A program made the position numbers and the translations under genes. Shown in pieces: positions 30,091 through 42,534 of a stretch of 64,000 nt of DNA (within the stretch, counting starts at the first letter, position 1; each line of letters opens with the position of its first letter). Source of the DNA: Shinisaurus crocodilurus (Eukaryota; Chordata; Lepidosauria; Squamata; Shinisauridae); contig CM037879.1 in assembly GCA_021292165.1 (NCBI GenBank), positions 161,451,278-161,515,277 on the forward strand, read 5' to 3'. Below the pieces are notes generated by a model. It was given only the letters and a program-made list of their open reading frames with translations, had not been told where the DNA came from and searched no databases.

Positions 30091-30902
30091 ATTTTATGGT
30101 TTATATTTATATTTTTAGCTGTAAGAAATAGGTTAGAATAGTAACTCTGAATTCCAAGCAGTAGCATGAATTCAAGAACAGCAAATCATGATATTTGCTG
30201 ATCATGATATTTGTCTTGAAGGCAATTCCAACTTTCCTTTCTCAGTAGTTATATGCCAGCTTTCAACAACAAAAAAGTTATCAAAGTGATTGATAAAATA
30301 TAGACAATTTAAACATCCTAAAACATCTTAATTTTAAACTCCTTCACCTCCTTGTCAGAGTTTATCCCATTTTAACAAATGCTAAATCCAACCTTTGTCA
30401 CAACTTTGCTACCCCATCCCTTGATGTGCAACATGTATTTATGTAAAATACTTTTATTCCACAGAATCAGGTCTCCTGAACTGGTCTTGGTATCCTTACC
30501 ATATTTATTAGGCATAGGGTACCCATTTACACATCACCAAAAAAAGGACAAAGGAGAGCACAGATCTGCATAAAATGTACATATGCTCATGTATATGTAT
30601 AGATGCAAATTTAAAAATAATCACTATAATTTAAATAGAAATGCAAGACTTCTCAACATAGTGGGAAAGGCTGTGACGAGGTGAGCTGTGTGCCTGCTGT
30701 CCAGGTGCTAACTGTTGATGGGCAACTTCAAAGCTCCCACTTGCTTTCCTTTCGGATGGCTCTTTATCTTCATCTTTGACAGGACAGTCCTTCAAATAGA
30801 GGACAGTCCTTCAAATAGGGGACTGGCCTCTGTAAAATAGAACATATGGGCACTTCAATTAGCAGGGTAAAAAAAAGCTGATCCTTTCATAAGTTAGACT
30901 GT
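30091..30902. other. No gene seen
   Basis: A+T-rich. A short tandem GGACAGTCCTTCAAATAG lies at about 30782-30820. Confidence 0.4.
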
Positions 30903-31043
30903 GGCTGGGTTCACAGAACATGATAAGCCATGGCGGCTTATAAACCGTGTTTCAGAGTGGCTTGTTGTGTTGTCTGAACCCAGCAGCATGGTTTGTTAAC
31001 CACACACAAGCCACTCTGGCAGGGTTCAGACAACACGACAAGC
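30903..31043. mobile_element. Foldback MITE
   Basis: GGCTGGGTTCACAGAACATG and the inverse block GTTGTCTGAACCCAGCAG, then CAGGGTTCAGACAACACGAC, give an inverted structure with AGCCATGG-type cores. Ends approximate. Confidence 0.5.
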
Positions 31044-31047
31044 CAAT

Positions 31048-31252
31048 GTCCATCTAGCTCAGTAGTCTACTGACTACTCTGACCGGCAGCAGTTCTCCAG
31101 GGTCTCAGGCAGGGGACTTGCCTGTTGTCTGCAACGTGCAGTTCCTTTTGGTGTTGTTTATTAATAAGCAAAGATGCCAGGAATTTACCCTGGAATCTTT
31201 TGCTTGCAAATTGTGCACTCTGCCACTGAGATACTATTCCTTCCCCTAGAAT
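31048..31252 (-). mobile_element. Second tRNA-headed SINE family, reverse copy
   Basis: On the minus strand it reads from the tRNA-like head (ATCTCAGTGGCAGAGTGC) through GCAAAAGATTCCAGGGTAAA and CCTGAGACCCTGGAGAACTG to the end near 31048. Partner of the copy at 14905. Confidence 0.65.
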
Positions 31253-31693
31253 GCACGAGCTATAACCTTATAAAACCCATTCTATGTTCAAAAAGACTGG
31301 ATTATTCTAACCCACAGAAGATAGTCTTTGGATGTGCCAGACAACTAGCCCTCCCCTAATTTCGTCTAATCAAAGAATTTCAGAATTATGATTGTTGCAA
31401 CGTAAGTGTTGGAAAAATCAGGGCAGCAGAGAATGTCATCCACCTTCATAGCATACAAATATCAATCAATCAGACTCCACAATTGCCTCGGATGGAGGTA
31501 AAGAAATTGAAAAATAAAGATAACATATTTTTAAATATATTGGTTTAAAACTGTTGGGGTTTTTTGTTTTTGGCTCTTTCTTTTAACTAGTAAACAGAGC
31601 TGTTTAGTTTCCTTAGGCCATGTCATGAAGGCCAGGCAACAAGAAGCCAACAAAAATGGCTCTCTATGATCACACAGCCTTTGTATGACTGTA
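31253..31693. other. No gene seen
   Basis: No supportable feature. Confidence 0.4.
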
Positions 31694-31938
31694 CGGTAAT
31701 ATCTTGGATTGCAAGTAACTTGGTTTGAGAGTGTTTTGCAAGACAAGCACATTTTTAAATATTTATTTATTTATTACTTGATATACAAGCAACGTCTTGC
31801 AAGACAAGTACTGTATTATGGCTTAAATTAAACATCTCTGTACACATTTTTTGGGGGGATTTCGTTTTGATATAAGAGTGTTTTGGATTACAAGCATGTT
31901 TCCGGAACGAATTATGCTCTCAATCCAAGGCATGACTG
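31694..31938. mobile_element. Tc1/mariner-like MITE
   Basis: The inverted ends contain ATATCTTGGATTGCAAG and ATGCCTTGGATTGAGAG (right end reversed). TA lies on both sides (31692-31693, 31939-31940). No transposase. Confidence 0.6.
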
Positions 31939-32132
31939 TATGTGGTTTCCAAAGAATTTTCACTCCATGTCCTCTATAGCCTTGAAGTCATTCCGTGAAC
32001 ATTTAAACGCCACAGAGAGACTGCCATGCTACTTATCAGGTCAACAGTCCCAGTGAGGTTTCTCATCAGATTCCAGGTCAAGTATATGCAGTCAGCCAAT
32101 AACATTTAGCTAGGGCAAATTTTGTTTGACTG

Positions 32133-32163
<31 letters not shown>

Positions 32164-33169
32164 AGGACCTAAGAAAAACATGGCATGGAACTTAGGAAAG
32201 TATTTTGTATGTATGTGTTTATTAAATATTTCACATCCGAGCACATCTGAACTCCTGATCCCACATATCACACTGTGGTATAGAAGTCTGACAAGTTCAG
32301 TGTCGAGATGCTCAGTGTATCATCTACAGGAACCGATCACAGTGTGCTATTCAGCAAAAAAATTTTTTTTCAATAGTAATAACAGTAATACTGGCAATGT
32401 ATATGAGCAAGTGAGGAAGAGAAATAATCACCTTTCCAATACCATCTCCTTGTATCCTCCTAGCCATTAAAGTGTTTGTCCTTTATTAAAGTTCACTCGT
32501 TTGCTCTCATTATCCATTTGTACAAGCTGCCGATTTCCATACTTTCCTTCCCCTGCTCATCATTGCACTGATTGCTATTATGACTGTTATTTAGCACGAC
32601 TTTCTTACTTTCAGCATGTTAGAGCACATCTGTCTGTAGAAGGCATTCAAGTGTGTGGATTGATCCCTGCTGCTGCTTCTCCAGTTTGATTTGATAAAGC
32701 TTAAATCAAGGGCGGCAATCTACCAATCACTTACTCTGGAGAAGGTCTACTGAAGTCGATAAATCAGCTCTTATACAAGATCCAGGTTCCACCAACTTAA
32801 AAATATTTGTTTCAGTCTGAACACAATATTGGGACGGCTTAGCGCAGAGCCCAGACAAATAGGATTGGGCTGTGCCAGTGAGAACTAAAGTAACAGGATG
32901 ACGTTGCTTTTCTGGATTATTTCAGGGCGTGAGTGAAGTTGATTTCTCAAGAGCTACGACGTAGCGTTGCACCGCAGGGGTTGCGTTCGGCCGGTATATG
33001 GAGTAGTAGTAGTAGTTATAATTCCTTTAGAATCGCGAGCGGGGAACGTTTTAGCCGCAAGTCATGATGAAGGCAGAAAACCCAGAAGAACCAGCTTTCC
33101 CCGGAAAGATGCGTACAGTAGCACTGCGTGAGTGCTGTCGGATTAGAAAGTCCAGGGAAATACAGTACA
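31939..33169. other. No gene; (CT)n at 32132-32159
   Basis: Apart from the (CT)n run I see no supportable feature. From about 32930 CpGs become more frequent toward the promoter. Confidence 0.4.
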
Positions 33170-33176
33170 GCGCATC

Positions 33177-33184
33177 TATATAAA
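33177..33184 (+). promoter_or_regulatory. TATA-box candidate upstream of the CpG island
   Basis: TATATAAA, followed by a short CpG-poor stretch. It could serve an upstream start site of the same gene. No transcript evidence. Confidence 0.3.
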
Positions 33185-33717
33185 GCATGTGTGAGTCAGA
33201 CCGCCAGTGGCAGAGAGAAGCACACACAGTGTATCAGGTGGCTGTTTCTCCCTCCCCCCCCCCCAGCTGCTCTGTTTTTCCCTGTCTCTGTGCGTGTGTA
33301 ACTTTACCAGAAGTGGTGCCATTGATCTCTCTCTCCTCCCGCTCTGCATCCTCCGTAGGGAAGAGAACAAACCTCCCTGCCTGCAGGCGCCGTTTCCTGC
33401 AGGATGGCACAGTCGGCTCCGTTGCCGGCTGCTGCTGCTGAGGAGAAGGGGCGGGGGAGGATCGCGCTAGCCGGTTGGAGCAAAGGAAAGGGCGACCCGG
33501 GCAAAACCACCCAGCCAGCCACGCCGGTGCTGCTCGCTCTTGTGTGCAAATTGCCCGCTCCAAACCCCTCCCCGTGGGGGAGGCTGGGTTGGGTTGACAC
33601 ATCGGTGGAGAAAGGGGGGGGGGAGAGAAGGCGAAGGAGGGAAACAGGCAGAAACGGGAGTGCGGAGCTCGCCGCTTGTCCCCGCCCTTCCTAGGCTTGT
33701 CCCTCCCTCCCGCGGCC

Positions 33718-33738
33718 GTGATTGGTTTTGCCCGCCCC
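33718..33738 (+). promoter_or_regulatory. CCAAT box and GC box
   Basis: GTGATTGG is an inverted NF-Y site, and GCCCGCCCC five bases on is an Sp1-type site. The pair sits 60-80 bases before the proposed first exon. Confidence 0.55.
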
Positions 33739-33789
33739 TCGCTCGGGCTCCGAGGCCGCCTCCCTCGCCAGCTAAAGCGGCCAGTCTGT

Positions 33790-34147
33790 GAATAGGGAGC
33801 CAGAAGGGAGCATGGTATCGGCTCTGCACCAGCTGCTGCCTCCGTCTCCCGAAGTCGCCCCGCCGCGGCTCGCGCCCCGCAGCCTCGCCTCCCCGTCCCT
33901 CTTCCTCGCCGCTCGGAGGAGTTGAGAGGCAGCCCCGGCTGTGCGGGGCTTTGCGGTAGCGGGGGAGGGAAGAGAGGCTGCAATGCCTAAGCCGCCTCCT
34001 TCTCCTCCCCCCGCAGTTTCTGTGCATCCTCCTTCCCCGCCAGCCTGAAGACGGTGGGGGAAGGAAGGAGCCAGTCTTGCCCGCCAAGGACACGCACACT
34101 TGCGCGCGTGTTGTCCCCGCCACTCCGTCCCTCCCTGTGGAGAAAAG
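33790..34147 (+). other. Candidate non-coding first exon of an unnamed gene
   Basis: Ends at AAAAG|GTAAGA, a strong donor (GT at 34148). The start is only an estimate from the promoter boxes. ATGs at 33821 and 33982 open short frames (37 and 21 codons) that end inside the exon, so this looks like a 5' untranslated exon with upstream ORFs. No downstream coding exon was recognised, so the gene is not named. Confidence 0.5.
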
Positions 34148-34520
34148 GTAAGAACCGAAAGGGGAGCGACGAAAGGTACCGGGAAGACCGGCAGTGGGTG
34201 GCTGGGGGGAGGCGGAGGCGCATGGAGCGCCTCCCTCGGAGCCCGAGGAAAGGCTCTTGGGTGGCCCGAGGAGGCGGCTGGGCGCACCTTTGGCGTGCCC
34301 TGTGGCTAGCTGTTGTTATAGTCCAGCTTGGGCTTTGGCAAGAGTAAGTAGCCTCGAGCGGATTGAACGGCTAGCTAATGAATCCCCTGCGCCTGCGCTC
34401 GCTGCCTGCATGGAAAACTTCCTGCTTGGGTGTTTGTGTGATGTGCAAGACCAGAAGCAGTAGCATGGGGGTGCTCTGAGGTAGCAGGAGGGTTTCGTGG
34501 GGCGGCGGGTGGGTGGGGGG

Positions 34521-35151
34521 ATGGGGAGAGACCTGTAAGGAGGCAACCACCCTTCCTTTCTCTGCTCAATTCAGCCATCCCTCCTCAGCCACTCTTTCTC
34601 CTCTCTTTCTCTCGCCATGCTCTACAAAACCTTCAACTTCCCTCTCGGTGTGGGTTAAAGACACCTTCTCACCCCGCACAGGCTCAAAAGGTTGTTGGCT
34701 TCTCTTTTGAATTGAGGAGGCATGGGATCAGAGAATGTCATTTTGTTGGCTGGGTCTGTGTCTACATATGTATGTGTCTTAAAGGGCTCTGTTTTGTAGA
34801 TGGTTGCTTTCTCTTTTTTTTTTTTTAAAGCGCACCACTGCAAAATCATCCATCATCACCAGAGGCTATCTTTAATTAAAACTGTCTTGAAAGGGATAAA
34901 GAATGACAGTCTCCCACCTCAGAATTAAATCTGCCAAGTCTCTCTTTGTGCACGTCGGTCACTCCTCACTTATCTTCTTGGGATTATTTTAAAATGTACT
35001 TAGGCTTATTTAAAAACATGGTTGGAGTAGACTTGGTAACTTCTAGGTATGTTAGGCTCTGCTGCTACTTAACTCCCTCTCAGCCAGACTCTACTACCTT
35101 GTCAAGCTTCTCTCTTTGATTCTCTCTCCTCATCATATTCTTCCTGTATAA
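34521..35151. other. Presumed intron 1, no feature
   Basis: CpG density falls and the sequence looks intronic. Confidence 0.35.
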
Positions 35152-35290
35152 CAGCCTTCCCCAACCTGGTTCCTTCCAGATGTTTTGGACTACAACTCCC
35201 AGCATTCCTGACAATTGGCTATGCTGGCTGGGGCTGATGGAAGTTGAAGTTGAAAACATCTAGAGGGCAACAGGTTGGAGATTTCTGCTG
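35152..35290. mobile_element. Palindromic hAT-type MITE
   Basis: CAGCCTTCCCCAACCTGG start, GGACTACAACTCCCAGCAT, TTGGCTATGCTGGCTGGGGC and inverse arm to GGCAACAGGTTGGAGA. Confidence 0.8.
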
Positions 35291-35651
35291 TTTAATGTAG
35301 ATTCTGAGTCTTCTGGGCAGTGACTAAATTGCTTATGTTGTGTATGTAAATAAATAGGATGTCCAAAAGGATGTCCAAGAATCACTTATTGTAAAGCATG
35401 CATAGGATTGTAGAGTAAGTTCTATTGAACTTCATAGGTCTTAACTGAAAGTAAATACTGGTATGTATCCGTTTATACAGGACTTGTTTCTATGGTTTAG
35501 CTCTTCCTCACCCCCAAAACTATTTCTTTGTAGAGCTTTGTTAATAATTTTCAGATTGTGTATGTTCTTGTGCTTATGATGGGGAGGGGTTCACTGTTTG
35601 TTGTGTCATAGTGTTTGAATATGTATAAAAAAATTAAATTCTGGGGTGGCA
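35291..35651. other. No gene; decayed GCAATCCTA-family MITE near 35390
   Basis: GCATGCATAGGATTG at 35397 and flanks resemble one MITE end. Confidence 0.35.
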
Positions 35652-35765
35652 ATGATACATTCTAAGGGTTGTATCCAATGTTAGCCCTACTTAAAGTAGA
35701 CCAATTGAAATGAATGAGACTTAGCTTAGACTAATATTGGATACAGCCCACTGGATACAACCCTA
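35652..35765. mobile_element. Foldback MITE (GGGTTGTATCCAATG family)
   Basis: GGGTTGTATCCAATGTTAG and, inverted at the right, CTAATATTGGATACAGCCC. Same family as 19894. Confidence 0.65.
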
Positions 35766-38470
35766 ACTGGGTTATTGTCGTTATTGTGTGTTATGAAAGT
35801 GTGACCTCTAAAGTCTACTGTTCTAGTAATGTGACTAAGAAGATTAATAGATTTTGAGTGAACACAGAAGCTGAGACCCTTAATGTGTAGAGATGAATGC
35901 GTCAAATTGATGAAAATGTACGTTTAATAAAAGCTACTTTAAAAAAAAATATAGCAAGTGGTTCTTGAAGAAATTTGTGTTAGCAATCTTAGCTTACTGT
36001 TAACCGAGATAATTTTGAGGGTTTTTCAGAGCAATCTGTTGTGGTTTTAAGACTGCAGATACTAGCATTACTGTCTGTTGTAATCTAGCAATTGGCTCAA
36101 ACTTTAAGTCCTCCTTCATAGATATTATTATTGCATGAGAAGCAGTACCATGTTCTTTCTCCTCATTTAAATAAGGCAGCCGTGGCTCTGTGTTATGACT
36201 GGATTAAACTGGTAATGGTGTTTGCTTTATAAAGTGAAGTATAGCCATATTTTACTCTTATTCAACCGTTTGGAACTTTAGCTATGCACAGTGGGTTACC
36301 TGCTCTTCTTTGAATGAGTGAGTAACAAGGTTTTATTTTTCTCAGTATAACCTGCCCCTCACTGTGGTTGTCTGTAGAAGGGTTTTTCCCAGCTTGCAAG
36401 GAAACATGGCATTTCAAATAATGGCTTATATAAGAGAAATAATTATCAGTGCGGTAGTTACAACTACGGTAGCTTTCCATGGGATTTTTCTTTAAATGCA
36501 AGTCTGCTTCTTTGGAAAGTAAACCTTTAAAAGATGTAGAATTGAGTATTGCAGCCAATATAATCTGGAAGATGGTGGTTTTACTACAACTTTATCTCTA
36601 AAAACAAACTCTTTATCAGCCACATCAATGTATTAGAACCTTACTAGATAATAGTTGAAGCTTCAGCAGGCACTCTACATGACGGCCTCATGGTGAATTC
36701 AAATCCCTGGTATGTAGATTTGAGAGAACCCCTACTTGAAAGTTTCCTATGCTCCCAAGTTTTCAGTGGTAACTGGTCTTCTGAAGCTTAAAAAGCATGT
36801 TCACAGTATTTTGAGCTTCCTCTTGACAACAGAACCCACGAACAAACGTTCAGTGTGAATTATTGCTGGAATAGAATATTTTATGGTTGTCATGACTACA
36901 AATAGAGAAATGGTTGCTGGTTTTCACATAAATGCAGTGGTGCAAAAGGGGTAGAATTCAAGTTCTTTGTTACTTTTAACTACGGTATATTTCTAATGAC
37001 TGATAGCGAAACTTCAGGTGTCCAATACATAAAGAACAGTGAATTTGGTTTGAGTAAAACTCCTTGCTAGAGTAAAACTGCAGAAGAAAAAGCTGCCTTC
37101 TCTGTTGCTAGATTTCTCTTGCAAATCATAAGATAATAGGATTGGAGGGAAACAGAAGGTCATCCAATCTGCCCCTCTCTAACATGATTTTTTTTATAAC
37201 CCAGACCACTGTTACAGGTTGTTAGAAGGGGCAAACAATACACATTACAGCAAGGTGCCTTTAAGGTGAAAAGCTGCAAATTACACTAGCCACAAGCTAA
37301 CGGCAAGACTGTTTTATTGAGAGTAGGGTCATTTTTGAATCTTAAGAAATATATGGAGATACTATGGTGGTCCCGTCCCTCCACTTTTTCAAATATGTTG
37401 AAGAAAGCATACTCTAGTAGTGTCTGTATTACCTATGTGTTGGTACCACTACTGCTATCTGTTCGTAGACCTCTGCTTACAGGGAACCACTTATTTAATT
37501 CAGTATTGTGTTTCCTGATCATCATTGATCTTCCTTAAGCCACTGGTTTCTTGCATGCCAAGCCTCTTGACCAGTTGTACCTGTCCTTGCTTTTTGCACC
37601 TGTATGGTCATTTGCAGTTCAGCCTTGTCCAGTTATTTTTTTCTTCCTTACCTTGTATGACTTTAGGAAGTAGTATTCCTCAAACTGGAAGCTAAGGAGG
37701 CAGTTCTTCCTTACAAGATATTCTAAAGGAAGAGTTCTTTACAGACATGGAGCTGGGATGATAAACGTGCAGACCCATCCTATGCGTATTTCCTCAGAGT
37801 AGGGATGTTGGAGAAATCCACAATGGATTCAAATGAGTTAGAATTTCTAAGAATCCAACCCGCAGAATCCTCAGCTGACCAGCTTTTCCTGAGCCGCATG
37901 GATTCTGTGGACTTACAGACACTTGTTTTTTTTTTATTTTCCATAATTTTATGCAAATTTAGTTGTAGAAAAACACAAAAAGTAAAAAACCACCCACCAG
38001 AGATGTGCATTTCCCCCATAGGCTAAGGTGTGAAAATATGCATTTTTCGTGGATTTGCATATTTTGGGGGGGATTTGCACATTTTCAGAATTTGCTTACA
38101 AATGGATTTGCGAAAAATCTGATTCTGTCAATGAACAGATAATGGAATGAAAGCTGCCTGACAATCCGTGAGACATAGATGGAACAGATTTTACAACGGC
38201 TGCACATTCCTTGAAGTAGGTCCCATTGAGTTTATTGGGACTTTCATAAATTTGCAGCCAAATCTGATATACCGGTATGTTTAAAAAGTGATCTTAAGGG
38301 GAAACAAATTCAAGGAGTAAAAGAATAATCTCCCTTCTTGGATGATACAGATGGTAGTGGTGCAGGTTTCCCGGAAAAATCTGAATTGGAATTTTTTCCC
38401 TATTAGATTACGGTCATTTTCAGGGGGGGGGGGATCAGTATGTGTAGGAAAATGTTCTGATGCCCTAAAA
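35766..38470. other. Presumed intron; CR1 trace at 37125-37190
   Basis: AAGATAATAGGATTGGAGGG and AGGTCATCCAATCTGCCCC are the minus-strand 3' end of a CR1 LINE. The frames at 36262 and 37780-38026 have no recognisable family. Confidence 0.4.
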
Positions 38471-38471
38471 G

Positions 38472-38607
38472 CAGAGGTAGGAAACTTGTGGCCATCCAGA
38501 AGTTTTGGCCTACAACTCCCATCATCCCTCATCATTGGCTATTCTGGCTGGAGTTGATAGGAGCTGTAGGCCAAAGCATCTGTAGGGTCGCCAGTTGCTC
38601 ACCCCTG
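38472..38607. mobile_element. Palindromic hAT-type MITE
   Basis: CAGAGGTAGGAAACTTG start, GGCCTACAACTCCCATCATC, inverse arm to CACCCCTG. Target duplication not seen. Confidence 0.8.
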
Positions 38608-38755
38608 TCCTGGAGAGATCTATCTTAGCATGTTTATTTTACTTGTAGTTAGTAAACAAAGCTAAAAAAAAGGTACTCCATGTCATTTTATTTGTCCCAA
38701 TACACCACAAGTATTTGACCTGAACTATCTGAGGGGGGGAATTAAAGCACACTTA

Positions 38756-38885
38756 GGGCATAGTTCTATGCATGTTTGGACAGAAAAAAAGTACTACAGT
38801 TCCCAGCATTCCCCAACCAACTGGCTGGGGAATGCTGGGAATTGTAGGACTTTTTTTCTGTCTAAACATGCATAGAATTGTGCCC
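38756..38885. mobile_element. 130-bp PIF/Harbinger-like MITE
   Basis: Arms of about 62 bp with roughly six mismatches. Ends GGGCATAGTTCTATGCATG and GGGCACAATTCTATGCATG (right reversed). TTA flanks both sides (38753-38755, 38886-38888). Confidence 0.9.
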
Positions 38886-38888
38886 TTA

Positions 38889-39746
38889 TTGTGATTTAAA
38901 TGTTATATTTTGTAGAAATTTTTATTGGGATACTTGTAAAAATGTAAAGAAAGTCACATGTACTACCTTACATTGTTTAAATTTAAGGAAAAAACAAAGG
39001 TACTGAAAACTCTTGCCACACTAATTCATTTTAGCAACCCATAGAACTGTGCAATGATATGCTGACAACTAGGTACTCATCTGTTTCAACAGAGTTCAAC
39101 TCTTTTTCCACTAAGGTTGTTGGAGCACCTTCAGTTTCGCTGTCACTCTGAGATGTATATGTATTTCAATGCAATATATGTATTCTCTTATATACGTGCT
39201 AAGGAGAATCACCTGGAAAACATTACCACTTTGAAACTGCCAAGCTTGTCTTATATTATATTTCTAATTGGCATACATTCATTTTTACTAATGAACTTTT
39301 GAAATGGAATTTTTTTCTGCGGAAAAATAAAGCACTGGAAAAATTTCTGCCCCGCATCACTGATGGGAAGACAGTCTCTGGAATTCTGCTGAAAGCCTAC
39401 TCTTGAATAGAGACAGGAGGATTTGAAGTAACCAAACCCTTGATTTGAAGTAGAATACAGTTCTAGTAAATGCCTTGTTGATGTCAGGTAATTTCAGCTG
39501 ATTCTGGGTTTGTGTTCAAATATCTTGATTTGATTTGAAAGAAGAAAATATTTTACAGAAATCTACCTATTAAGCATATCAAGCAAAAAATAAAATAAAA
39601 ATGGTGAAAAAACAAGCATATCAGGAAACATAACAAACTTAATATAGTTGAGAAACTAGACCACAAGTAAGGAGAGGGCTTACTCCATAGACTGAGGAGG
39701 CCAGTCTTACAAATCCCCCCCCCCCCAATATTTAGGTACTTATGTG
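38889..39746. other. No gene seen
   Basis: No supportable feature. Short frames only. Confidence 0.4.
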
Positions 39747-39865
39747 TTGGACTGCAGCTCCCATCATCCCCAGTCAGCATGGCTAATGGCAATACTGGTT
39801 GGGGTTATTGGATGTAGTACAACACTTCTGGAGGGCACCAAGTTGAGGAAGGCTGTTCCAGCTAA
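39747..39865. mobile_element. Partial palindromic MITE
   Basis: TTGGACTGCAGCTCCCATCA, then CTTCTGGAGGGCACCAAG and GAGGAAGGCTG. Confidence 0.65.
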
Positions 39866-40632
39866 CCAAAAGGTGCTAACAGTTACATGGAAGCCATGGA
39901 GAGAACCTCTCAGTAATGCTGCCAAATATTACTGTCCAAATATGGAACTTCTGTGGTACTGTTAAAGAGGGTGTGTGTTTGTTGCAGTGGATGCAGGAAA
40001 GGAAGAAACCACTGTAGAAACTGGTAGACATCTGTTCTGGACACCCTGTCCACATCCAAGGTGGGCCACTATTTTCCATACCTTCTGAAGATGCTAAGAG
40101 GTATGCAAAGATAGTCCTGAACAAAGTGCTCTATTAGTAAGTCATATATATGACTGTTACCGGGTCTGAATCTGACCAAAAAAGAAAAAAAGTTGCAGTC
40201 TCTGCTGGCGGCAATTGATGAAAAAGTATTCCTGGTTGCTATGCCAACCTGACTTCCCAGGTCAGTGAGTCTCCCAGGAAGTGACCATGCAAGAGTCTCC
40301 CAGGAAGTGACCATGCAAAGGTAGAACGGTATAATGGTCAACATGTCTGAGTGACTATAACTTCCTAAGTCTTGACTGAGTTCTGTCAGTTAGCTTTCTT
40401 TCACTTGGTCGTCAGCCATGGCTGTGGTGTTTGGCTTCAAAGCAGCAAGGCTGGAGAAACTGGTTTGGATGAAAACATGAGGTAGAATGGTAGGTCACCA
40501 GCATCAGTGGGGCCTGTTGCCTTAAATCCATCTCACCCAGTGAATTCGCAGAAGAACCCAGGGCACAGAAAGCTGGAGTGATTAACAGTACCACCCACCA
40601 GGAATAAATAGAACCACTTGAATGGTCTTATG
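39866..40632. other. No gene; 26-bp tandem duplication
   Basis: Bases 40267-40292 and 40293-40318 are identical (each begins GAGTCTCCCAGGAAGTGACC). The rest is unrecognised. Confidence 0.5.
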
Positions 40633-40768
40633 CAGTGGTGGGCAGGAGACAGATCTCCAAACTTTTTGGTCTTCAACTGCCAGGAGCCCCTATCAGCATG
40701 GCCAATGGTCAGGAATGCTGGGAGTTGAAGTCCAAAACATCTGGAGATCTACTCTCAGCCCACCCCTG
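40633..40768. mobile_element. Palindromic hAT-type MITE
   Basis: CAGTGGTGGGCAGGAG start, end (reversed) CAGGGGTGGGCTGAGAG. Flanks GTCTTATG and GTGTTACG agree at six of eight. Confidence 0.8.
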
Positions 40769-42534
40769 GTGTTACGAAACTGCTAGGTGCTGCAGACGTA
40801 TCCACCAGCTGTTCATGGACAAGGATACTTTAAAATGGTGGGAGGAACTGACAAAACCAATAGGTTACAGTTGACCCTTGTTGATTTCTAGGCAGATGGT
40901 CAAACCAAGATTACTGGTATAGTTTGGTCTGTGCCCAAGCCCAAAGCTAGAGTGGCAGTGGTCCAGAATGTTGCATGTGCCCCCCCCCCCGGATTGTACA
41001 TGGGCAATAGGTTCCATGGAATCCACCTTTGGATGATGTTCCATCAGTGCTCAAAAGAAAACAACTGCAGATTAGTTGACATCCAGCATCGTGTTTTCTT
41101 TAAGGAAAAGCCTAATAAATTTAACCAGCATGGGATCTACCCTCTTCTGACTGGCTTTTACCAAGCCAAGGTCCAATTTGCTGGTAGCTGCCCTCATACT
41201 TCCAAGCACACCCTCTGCTTCGGTGCATGAGAGGCAATTTAAATAGAAAATGATTGAATTGAACCTCTAAATTCTCACTGTTTCTTGGAGCTTCTAGCCT
41301 CCAAGTGGAGCCAAATAAGACGGTTGGGTTTGTTTGTTTTTCTAAGAAAGAGGTGACATACTGCTTACAGTGGGCAAAAGAGAGTTCAGTTAACAGATGG
41401 AAACAACACAGATTTAATAGGGCATTCTCTAGCCAGAATAGCTCCCTTCTACGGTACTCTTCAGGCACAATGGCAGAGAATAAAGACTATCTCTCTTGCC
41501 ACCATTGCACCATAATTTACAAAATGCTTATGTATCTGGTTTTGGCACACGTCAAGTGTTTCTTACTATTCATTTTCCTCCCACTCCCTGCCTTGGAGCT
41601 TCTATTACCCTGTGGTATCTCTGTTGACAAAAATGTGAGGCAAGGCACTTAAAAGCAATGTTTTCAATACCCAAACCCATCCTCCCCCCCCCGAAAGCAA
41701 CAGAAAAGCTGTCAAGCTTGGCAGGAATGCCTCTCCACCCGTCGCTGCCTTTTCTCTTCTGTTCCTCCTTTAAGAATACGTTTTCCTCTATGTTTGGGAA
41801 AACAGACGAGATGTATGGAGCTCAATTGGCCAATGAAATAAACCTGAGTCTGGTATCCACAGAGTAGTGACTGACTGACTGGCAAGTGGGCCGATAAAAG
41901 CTTGGGGCCCATCCATTGTCCCCCATTCCTCCTTTTGGAGACCTTTCTCCATATCCACTTCTCCTTCACCTTAATTCCATACTATTGGCACAAACTATAA
42001 GCCTGACGTCATTGTGAAAGGGTGATCCTAATTTGGCCCTCCCACATGGGTGATGTAGTGATTGCAACAGCTTTCAGGAGCCATAGCTCAGGTGGGGTGG
42101 GTGGGTGAGATTACATAGTGGAATACTCCAACACCAAGCAGTATTGTTCCATGTGAAATAATTATGTTCTTGAGCCTCCTGAATCACTGGATTTCAAACT
42201 TTGCATTTTATCCTTTCCCAGAGGGGGGAAATGGTCTTAGTGTCCACCTGTTGGCCTCTGATCTATTAAACAATCCGATGTTGCAACTTATTTATTGCCC
42301 AGTAAAACAAACCAAGTGAATAGAAAGCCCCAAATCAGTGTGGCATGTGTTTGCAGATGATTATTTTATTCGCATATAATCAAAATACATAGATTCTGAA
42401 TGGTATAAGGGCAGCACAGTATCAATTATTGATAATTTACTGACTTTGACCTTGTAGATTACTGTCCTGTCAAATAGGTTTGATTTCAAATACTATGTGT
42501 CAGTTGTGAATACCTCTAATACCCTGTTGCTAAG
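40769..42534. other. No gene seen
   Basis: Several frames of 70-115 codons (41121, 41305, 41712) overlap on both strands without family similarity. A C run lies at 40981-40990. Not annotated as coding. Confidence 0.35.

Larger units (their letters stand above)
33370..34520 (+). promoter_or_regulatory. CpG island promoter
   Basis: The most CG-dense interval of the window and free of interspersed repeats. It contains an inverted CCAAT box (ATTGG, 33721-33725), the GC boxes GCCCGCCCC (33730-33738) and CCCCGCCC (33680-33687), and many further GC-rich motifs. Long frames on both strands are by-products of high GC. Confidence 0.8.

Noticed and set aside
33234..34287. Long minus-strand frames (249, 218 and 171 residues) in the CpG island
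   Set aside because: Several overlapping frames rich in Pro, Arg, Gly and Ala are what high GC content produces. None has a recognisable domain.
40267..40318. Start of a minisatellite
   Set aside because: Only two copies of the 26-bp unit are present, so it is a simple tandem duplication.
41121..41652. Overlapping 115-residue frames on both strands
   Set aside because: Mutually overlapping on opposite strands, no family similarity, and no codon or splice evidence.
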